Of a stretch of 60,011 nucleotides of DNA, positions 54,842 through 60,011 are shown piece after piece. This stretch comes from Streptomyces sp. NRRL F-525 (GTDB lineage Bacteria; Actinomycetota; Actinomycetes; Streptomycetales; Streptomycetaceae), in assembly GCF_000716605.1 (NCBI RefSeq), contig NZ_JNXE01000051.1, positions 1 through 60,011 of the forward strand, in the 5' to 3' direction. The first letter of the stretch is position 1. The number at the start of each line of letters is the position of its first letter. A program made the translations under genes and the position numbers. Below the pieces are notes generated by a model. The model saw only the letters and a program-made list of their open reading frames with translations. It had not been told where the DNA came from and searched no databases.

Positions 54842-56184
54842 CCCTGTTCGCGCCGGGCACGCCCTGCTGGGAGTCCGGGGACCCGGACGGCACGGACCCG
54901 CCGTCCACCGTGCGCGGCCGGATCGGTGCCGATGTCGCGGTGGTGGGCGCGGGGCTCGTAGGACTGTCCACGGCGTACCACCTGGCGGAACGTCAACCCT
55001 CCCTGGACATCGTGGTGGTGGACGCGCGGCGGCCTGCGGCCGGGGCCAGCGGGCGGGGCACCGGGCTGCTGGGGCCGCGGGTGGGTCCGCCGGTCGACCG
55101 GGCGGTGCGCCGGCACGGGGCCGCCGCCGCCCGCCGGATGCACCGGGCCAGCGTCGAGGCGGTACGACGGGTCGTGGAGCTGTGCGACCGGCTCGGGGTG
55201 CCCTGCGCGGACGGGGAACAGATCGTCGCCGCGCGCTCCCGCACCGGGCTCGCCTCCCTGGCCCGGCAGGCCGCCGCCTACCGGGCCCTGGACCTGGAGG
55301 TGCCCGTCCTCTGCGCCGCCGACATCCGGCGCCGCGTCGACGTGCCGTACCACGCGGGCCTGCTCCACCGGCACACCGCCACCCTCGACCCGGCCGCGCT
55401 GACGGCGGCCCTGGCGAGGGCCTGCGTGGCCAAGGGCGTACGGCTCTACGGCGGCAGCCCGCTGCGGGAAGTGCGCGGCGGGGACGGACAGGAGCCCGAA
55501 CTGCTCTTCCCGCACGGCACGGTGAGGGCGCCGAAGTCCGTGCTGGCGGTGAACGCCGGGGTGGTCGGGCTCGGGCTGCCGGTGGGCACGGTGCTCGGGC
55601 TCGAGGTGCACGCGGTGGCGACGGAGCCGTTGGGACATGAGGCGCGGGCGCTGCTCGGTCACGGTGGCCTCGCGGTGATCGACGCGGTGCCGTTGGCCCC
55701 GTACTTCCGTCTCACCGCGGATGGACGGTTGGTGGTCGGGGGCGGTACCGCCCTGTGCCCGGACGGGATCGGGCCCCGCCGTCGAGCCGTGCTGCGGGTC
55801 TTCGCCTTTCACCGGCTGGAGCAGTGGCTGCGGGCGCTGCACCCGGCGCTGGCCGGGGTGGAGGTCACGCACCGGTGGGCGGGCGGGATCGGGGTCACTG
55901 CGGACGGCCTCCCCGTGGTGGGGCCGGTCCGGGGGCGGCCCGGTGTCTGGTACGCGGGCGGCTGCAACGGGCACGGTCTCGCGATGTCGGTGGCCCACGG
56001 TTCCTACCTCGCCGCGGCCCTCCTCGGCGACGCGGACACCCCCGAGCCCCTGCCCTGGCACCGTTCCCGGGCACCCCGCCTGCCGGTGTCGGGACCCGCC
56101 CGGCCGCTCCTGCGGGGCTACTTGGCCGCGATGGACCGCACCGCCCGCCGTGCGGCGGGGCCCGCGCTCGGTCCCCGCGGGTGA
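54838..56184 (+). CDS. DAO-type FAD-dependent oxidoreductase
   Basis: A 448-aa flavoenzyme. The FAD-binding GXGXXG is VAVVGAGLVGLSTAYHLAER followed by an acidic strand (IVVVDARRPAAGASGRGTG). The C-terminal FAD-contact is VTHRWAGGIGVTADGLPVVG then GVWYAGGCNGHGLAMSV. This matches the D-amino acid oxidase/glycine oxidase superfamily, which oxidises C-N (and sometimes N-N or N-C) bonds of amines or amino acids with oxygen. In this operon it could act on an amino or hydrazino acid intermediate. The GTG at 54838 overlaps the flavin reductase stop (GTGA). Confidence 0.85.
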   Translation: MTLFAPGTPCWESGDPDGTDPPSTVRGRIGADVAVVGAGLVGLSTAYHLAERQPSLDIVVVDARRPAAGASGRGTGLLGPRVGPPVDRAVRRHGAAAARRMHRASVEAVRRVVELCDRLGVPCADGEQIVAARSRTGLASLARQAAAYRALDLEVPVLCAADIRRRVDVPYHAGLLHRHTATLDPAALTAALARACVAKGVRLYGGSPLREVRGGDGQEPELLFPHGTVRAPKSVLAVNAGVVGLGLPVGTVLGLEVHAVATEPLGHEARALLGHGGLAVIDAVPLAPYFRLTADGRLVVGGGTALCPDGIGPRRRAVLRVFAFHRLEQWLRALHPALAGVEVTHRWAGGIGVTADGLPVVGPVRGRPGVWYAGGCNGHGLAMSVAHGSYLAAALLGDADTPEPLPWHRSRAPRLPVSGPARPLLRGYLAAMDRTARRAAGPALGPRG

Positions 56185-56255
56185 GCGGCCGTAGACCACT
56201 CGACCGTTTCCCTCAGCACCACACGGACGCCGGGCTCACCGGGAAAGGAACACCC

Positions 56256-56936
56256 ATGATCGGGACACTGCTGGCAAGGCCGCTGGAGCTCATGGAGGAG
56301 AACTTCCGCAGGCCGTCCGGGCGCGCCGGGCGGTTCTTCGGGAATCTGATGGCGGTGCAGCACCGGAGCCTCACCGAGTGGACGATCGAGCACATGGACG
56401 TGCGCGGCCGTCAGCGGGTGCTGGACGTCGGCTGCGGTGGGGGCATGGCGGTGAAGCTGCTGTCGCGGCGGGCCGCTCAAGGATTCGTCGCCGGGGTGGA
56501 CTACTCGATGGAGATGGTCGAGCAGGCGGCACGGCGGAACCTGCCGGCCATCGCGCGCGGGCGGGTCGAGGTGCGGCACGGAGACTGTTCTCAACTGCCG
56601 TACGAGGACTCGTCGTTCGACCAGGTCTGCGCGATCGAGACCTTCTACTTCTGGCCGGATCCGCTGGGCGGGCTCGCCGAGGCGTACCGGGTGCTGAAGC
56701 CGGGCGGTCAGGTGGCGATCACGTTGGAGATGAGCCGGGAGGCCGCCGACGATCCGTCACTCACCCAGCGGTTCTTCGGGCGGCGCTTCACGGAACGCTC
56801 GCAGCGGGCGGGGCTGCACATCCTCTCGGGGGACGACCTGGTGGAACGGCTCACCAAGGCCGGGTTCCAGGACGCCCGGTTCGTGTCGGAGCCGCGCCGT
56901 TCGCTGGGCTGGGTCTGCGCGCTGGCGCGGAAGTGA
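56256..56936 (+). CDS. SAM-dependent methyltransferase (type 11)
   Basis: A 226-aa methyltransferase. Motif I is RVLDVGCGGGMAVKLLSRRA, followed by VEVRHGDCSQLPYEDSSFDQ and AEAYRVLKPGGQVAITLEMS. The N-terminal helices ELMEENFRRPSGRAGRFFGN may form a lid. It probably methylates a small molecule; O-, N- or carboxyl methylation cannot be told apart. The ATG at 56256 has AAAGGAA upstream. It is followed by the P450 gene after 10 bp. Confidence 0.87.
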   Translation: MIGTLLARPLELMEENFRRPSGRAGRFFGNLMAVQHRSLTEWTIEHMDVRGRQRVLDVGCGGGMAVKLLSRRAAQGFVAGVDYSMEMVEQAARRNLPAIARGRVEVRHGDCSQLPYEDSSFDQVCAIETFYFWPDPLGGLAEAYRVLKPGGQVAITLEMSREAADDPSLTQRFFGRRFTERSQRAGLHILSGDDLVERLTKAGFQDARFVSEPRRSLGWVCALARK

Positions 56937-56946
56937 GGGCGGGGAC

Positions 56947-58365
56947 ATGACTGACGTACGGGATGGTGTGGTGGGCGCCCCCAGGGCAGCCGGGCTGCCG
57001 TTGCTGGGCAGTGTGCTGGACTTCCGGCGGGACATCCTTCAGGCCATGCACCGGGGGCGTACCGCCCATGGGGACCTGGTGCAGTACCGGCTCGGGCCGG
57101 TCGCGGTGCACGGGGTGTCCAGTCCGGAGCTGGCCGCCGAGGTGCTGACCGACAGCGAGCGGTTCGGGAAGCTCGGGGCGGACAACCCGTTGCGGCTCGT
57201 CCTCGGTGAGGGGCTGCTGACCAGCGACGACCACAAGAGCTGGCTGCGCAACCGGCGGATGATGCAGCCGATCTACACCAAGCAGGCCCTCGCGGGCATG
57301 TTCGCGACGATGGGGGTCTCGGCGGCCGAGCAGATCGCGCACATGGCCGACCGCTACCGGACGGGCGCGGTGGTGGACCTGCACACGGAGATGATGCGGG
57401 TCACCCTCGACATCGTCAGCCGGTGCATGTTCAGCACCGATGTGAGCCGGACCCTGGCCGGGCTCGGACCGGACGCGGTGGACGTCGCCATCAACTACGC
57501 CTTCGACCGCCTGCAGAACCCGCTGAGCCCGCCGACGTCCTGGCCGACCCCACGCAACCGGCGCTTCCAGGACGTCATGCGGGGACTCGACGACCTCATC
57601 TACCGGATCATCGCGGAACGCCGGCAGCCCGACGCCCCCACCGGCGGCGGGGATCTCCTCGACATGCTGCTGGCCGCCCGCGACGCCGACACCGGTGAGG
57701 GGATGACCGACCGGGAGCTGCGGGACGAGGTGATCACCACCTTCGCCGCCGGGCACGAGACCACCGCGATCACCCTCACCTGGGCCTTCTACCTCCTCTC
57801 CCGGCACCGGGACGTGCTGGAGCGGGTCCAGCGGGAGGTCGACGGCGTCCTCGGCGACGAACTGCCCACGCCTGACGACCTGGCGGAGATGCCGTACACC
57901 CTGCGGGTCTTCGAGGAGGCCCTGCGGCTCTATCCGTCGGCGCCGATCCTGCCCCGGCTGGTGCGGCGGGACACCGAACTGGGCGGCTACCGGGTGCCGG
58001 CCGGGTCACGCGTCCTGGTGAACCTGTACGACATCCACCGGCACCCGCGGCACTGGCCGGACCCCGAGCGCTTCGACCCGGACCGGTTCCTGCCGGAGGC
58101 CGGCAAGGGGCGGCACCGCTTCGCGTATCTGCCGTTCGGCGCGGGGCCGCACCTGTGCATCGGGAAGCACTTCGCGCTCATGGAGGCGCATCTGCTGCTG
58201 TGCGCCCTGGTGCGCCGCTGGGAGTTCCGCCATGTTCCCTCTCACCGGGTGGTGAACCACGCCACCATCACGCTGCGGCCGCGGTACGGAATGCTGATGA
58301 CGATGCATCAGCGGACGCCCTCGGCCGCACGCACCGCCCATGTCGCCGGAGAACGGACCTCATGA
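56947..58365 (+). CDS. Cytochrome P450
   Basis: A 472-aa P450. The oxygen-binding helix has FAAGHETTAITLTWAFYLLS, the ExxR is EEALRLYPSAPILPRLVR, and the heme loop is FGAGPHLCIGKHFALMEAHL with the Cys at about residue 404. The long form with PERFDPDRFLPE looks like the eukaryotic-like (E-class) bacterial P450s. It probably hydroxylates or desaturates a lipophilic pathway intermediate. Its redox partners are not in the window. It overlaps the next gene by 4 bp (ATGA). Confidence 0.92.
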   Translation: MTDVRDGVVGAPRAAGLPLLGSVLDFRRDILQAMHRGRTAHGDLVQYRLGPVAVHGVSSPELAAEVLTDSERFGKLGADNPLRLVLGEGLLTSDDHKSWLRNRRMMQPIYTKQALAGMFATMGVSAAEQIAHMADRYRTGAVVDLHTEMMRVTLDIVSRCMFSTDVSRTLAGLGPDAVDVAINYAFDRLQNPLSPPTSWPTPRNRRFQDVMRGLDDLIYRIIAERRQPDAPTGGGDLLDMLLAARDADTGEGMTDRELRDEVITTFAAGHETTAITLTWAFYLLSRHRDVLERVQREVDGVLGDELPTPDDLAEMPYTLRVFEEALRLYPSAPILPRLVRRDTELGGYRVPAGSRVLVNLYDIHRHPRHWPDPERFDPDRFLPEAGKGRHRFAYLPFGAGPHLCIGKHFALMEAHLLLCALVRRWEFRHVPSHRVVNHATITLRPRYGMLMTMHQRTPSAARTAHVAGERTS

Positions 58366-59378
58366 ACGCCGACGCCTCGCTCCTCGACCCCGAGCACATC
58401 AACCGGACCCGCTACCGGCCGGGCCAGCGCGCCGGTCACTACGAGAGCTTCTACCAGCGGGGCAACCACCCCACCGAACCCCGCGCCTTCTGGATCCGGT
58501 ACACCGTGTTCAGCCCCGCGGACATGCCCGAGGCGGCCATCGGCGAGCTGTGGGCGATCTGGTTCGACGGGGTCACCGGTCAGCATGTGGTGGCCAAGGA
58601 GGAACACCCCATCGCCGACTGCCACTTCAGCACCGACTCGTTCGGCGCGCGGGTCGGCGACCGGGTGCTGGAACCGGGCCGCCTCAAGGGCGAGGCGCGG
58701 GGACCGGACGCCCGGATCGGCTGGGACCTGACGTACACCGGGGGCCAGCAGCCGCTGTTCCTGCTCCCGCCGAGGATGTACACGGGCGGCTTCCCCAAGG
58801 CCAAGAGCCTCGTCGGCACACCGCTCGCCCGGTACAGCGGCAGCCTCGACGTCAACGGCGAGGAGATCGACATCGACGGCTGGACCGGCAGCCAGAACCA
58901 CAACTGGGGCAGCCGGCACACCGATCACTACGCCTTCGGCCAGGTCGCCGGCTTCGACGGGGAGCCCGACAGTTTCCTGGAGGTCGTCACGGCCCGCGCC
59001 AAGCTCGGCCCGGTGCACATCCCGCAGGTCACCTTCCTCGTGCTGCGCCACGACGACCGCGAGTACTCGCTGGTGTCCCTGCGTCAGGCGCTCTCCGCCA
59101 AGGCGGACTTCGGCTACTTCTACTGGGACTTCGCCACGTCCGACGGAACCGTCGACATCCGCGGCCGGATGACCGCCCCCAAGGAACGGTTCGTGGGCCT
59201 CAACTACTACAACCCGCCCGGCGGGATCAAACACTGCCTCAACACGAAGATCGGCTCCTGCACGGTCGAGATCGCCAACCGGGTCACCGGCAAGCGCACC
59301 GCGCTCAAGACCGACAGCCGCGCCCTGATGGAGATCCTCACGGACGACCGTGAGCACGGCATCACCATCCGCGCGTGA
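58362..59378 (+). CDS. CrtC/AttH-like lipocalin-fold protein
   Basis: A 338-aa protein. PEHINRTRYRPGQRAGHYES and FWIRYTVFSPADMPEAAIGE at the start, IDGWTGSQNHNWGSRHTDHY in the middle (the conserved N-H-N-W-G-x-x-x-x-x-H core of CrtC-like proteins) and KERFVGLNYYNPPGGIKHCL near the end match the carotenoid 1,2-hydratase/AttH two-domain lipocalin fold. CrtC adds water to a double bond of a lipophilic chain; related proteins in other clusters act on lipid-like intermediates. Nothing here suggests carotenoids. It overlaps the P450 and the last gene by 4 bp each. Confidence 0.78.
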   Translation: MNADASLLDPEHINRTRYRPGQRAGHYESFYQRGNHPTEPRAFWIRYTVFSPADMPEAAIGELWAIWFDGVTGQHVVAKEEHPIADCHFSTDSFGARVGDRVLEPGRLKGEARGPDARIGWDLTYTGGQQPLFLLPPRMYTGGFPKAKSLVGTPLARYSGSLDVNGEEIDIDGWTGSQNHNWGSRHTDHYAFGQVAGFDGEPDSFLEVVTARAKLGPVHIPQVTFLVLRHDDREYSLVSLRQALSAKADFGYFYWDFATSDGTVDIRGRMTAPKERFVGLNYYNPPGGIKHCLNTKIGSCTVEIANRVTGKRTALKTDSRALMEILTDDREHGITIRA

Positions 59379-59854
59379 GCGGCCCCGCACCACTCGTCGA
59401 GCGCGTCACGGTCCGGGTGGCGCCGGACATCGCGTACGCCGCCGTGGCCGATGTGACGCGCATGGGGCAGTGGAGTCCGGAGGTCCGCGGCGCCCGTGTG
59501 CTGGGCGGCCGCGGGCCCGTGCGCGTCGGCACCCGCTTCGTGGGGCTCAACCGCGCCGCGTGGCTGCCCTGGGCCACCCTGTGCACCGTGGTCGCCGCCC
59601 GGCCGGGCAGCTGCTTCTCCTTCAGGGTCGGCATCCTGGGCATCGCCCTGTCCCAGTGGACGTACCGCTTCAGGGAGGTACCCGGCGGATGCGAGGTCAC
59701 CGAGGAGTGGCTCGACCTGCGGTCGCCGGTCGCCGGCCGACTGCTCACCGCCGTCAGCCCGATGGTCACCGGCGTGATCCGGCGCCGCGAGCGTAACCGC
59801 ACGACCATGCGGGCGACACTGGCCGCCCTCCGGACGGCGTTGGAGGGCGGCTGA
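59375..59854 (+). CDS. SRPBCC family protein, second copy
   Basis: A 159-aa START/SRPBCC-fold protein different from the first copy. VERVTVRVAPDIAYAAVADV, MGQWSPEVRGARVLGGRGPV and the VEWLDLRSP-like strand near residue 110 followed by the C-terminal helix are typical of polyketide cyclase/dehydrase-type proteins. The GTG at 59375 overlaps the previous stop (GTGA). It is the last gene before the window's repeat-rich end; the cluster may continue beyond. Confidence 0.8.
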   Translation: MSGPAPLVERVTVRVAPDIAYAAVADVTRMGQWSPEVRGARVLGGRGPVRVGTRFVGLNRAAWLPWATLCTVVAARPGSCFSFRVGILGIALSQWTYRFREVPGGCEVTEEWLDLRSPVAGRLLTAVSPMVTGVIRRRERNRTTMRATLAALRTALEGG

Positions 59855-60011
59855 GGGGGGCTCAGGGGGGAGCGTGGGGTGCGGGTTTCTGGCGGGTGGC
59901 TGTGGCGGGGGCCTGGAGGATGGCTGAGGCGGGGGCCCGGGGGATGCCTGAGGCGGGTGGCTGGCGGGTGGTCGAGGCGGGGGCCCGGAGGGTGCCTGAG
60001 GCGGGGTGGCT
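59855..60011. repeat. Degenerate GGCGGGGGCCCGG/GCCTGAGGCGGG repeats at right edge
   Basis: The last 157 bp repeat variants of GAGGCGGGGGCCCGGAGG, GATGCCTGAGGCGGGTGGCT and GGCGGGTGG with no coding frame. Similar GAGGCGGGGGCCTGTGGCGG occurs at about 41331. The array runs off the edge. Confidence 0.8.

Noticed and set aside
48509..59854. Carotenoid cluster (because of the CrtC-like protein)
   Set aside because: No phytoene synthase, desaturase or cyclase genes are present, and the rest of the operon points to amine/N-N chemistry.

Overview
The window is chromosomal DNA from a Streptomyces-type actinomycete. The evidence is very high G+C, many GTG starts, long antisense shadow frames, a WhiB-like (Wbl) regulator, F420/flavin luciferase-like enzymes, a Ser/Pro-rich class A PBP, and a gene order (ahpD-ahpC-oxyR, PBP, catalase, SpoIIE phosphatase, DUF402, fumC, class I fumarase, wbl, glpX, xseB-xseA, ispH, ppgK, ychF) that I recognise from the core of Streptomyces chromosomes. 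No search was run, so the species is not assigned.

Layout. 1-4.2 kb: cut-off DUF192 gene, prepilin peptidase, DHFR-like reductase, luciferase-like oxidoreductase, DinB protein, methyltransferase. 4.2-10 kb: a long non-coding stretch with a strong intrinsic terminator, then isoprenyl transferase (uppS), a PIN-PhoH ATPase, a secreted lytic transglycosylase and an AI-2E-family permease. 10-14.2 kb: peroxide defence (ahpD, ahpC, divergent oxyR) and a DUF4388 protein followed by two Roadblock-like proteins. 14.2-19.2 kb: PadR/ABC transporter operon with an obvious operator, and an SPFH/ribbon-helix-helix pair behind a perfect 16-bp palindrome. 19.2-26.4 kb: class A PBP, catalase, GAF-SpoIIE-ATPase phosphatase, DUF402 protein. 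26.4-43.7 kb: metabolism and housekeeping (two unrelated fumarases, fructose-1,6-bisphosphatase II, nitroreductase, exonuclease VII, amino-acid permease, IspH, polyphosphate glucokinase, YchF).

43.7-48.3 kb is a looser accessory stretch: DeoR regulator, SET-type MFS efflux pump, 11-bp tandem repeats on both sides, a small membrane protein followed by a decayed partial copy of itself, an IS5-like transposase remnant and a GNAT-like protein.

48.5-59.9 kb is a tight 12-gene same-strand operon-like block and the most interesting part. It has no PKS, NRPS or terpene synthase. It encodes a small membrane protein overlapping an MprF/VlmA-type DUF2156 aminoacyl-transferase, an acyl-CoA-dehydrogenase-fold flavoenzyme lacking the usual catalytic Glu loop, a thioester-reductase-like SDR coupled to a class III aminotransferase, two SRPBCC proteins, a flavin reductase, a DAO-type FAD enzyme, a methyltransferase, a P450 and a CrtC/AttH-like protein. 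Read together, this fits a hydrazine/azoxy pathway of the valanimycin/elaiomycin kind: acyl thioester to aldehyde to amine, N-hydroxylation, aminoacylation from tRNA, N-N rearrangement at the membrane, then unusual tailoring. No VlmB-like diiron oxidase or dedicated seryl-tRNA synthetase is seen before the window ends, so the later chemistry may be different.

Repeats are frequent. There is a dispersed GC-rich hairpin repeat downstream of several genes, one copy of which supplies the end of a coding sequence. There are also micro-duplications of gene 3' ends (uppS, ispH), a roughly 700-bp low-complexity tract before xseB, and degenerate repeats at the right edge.
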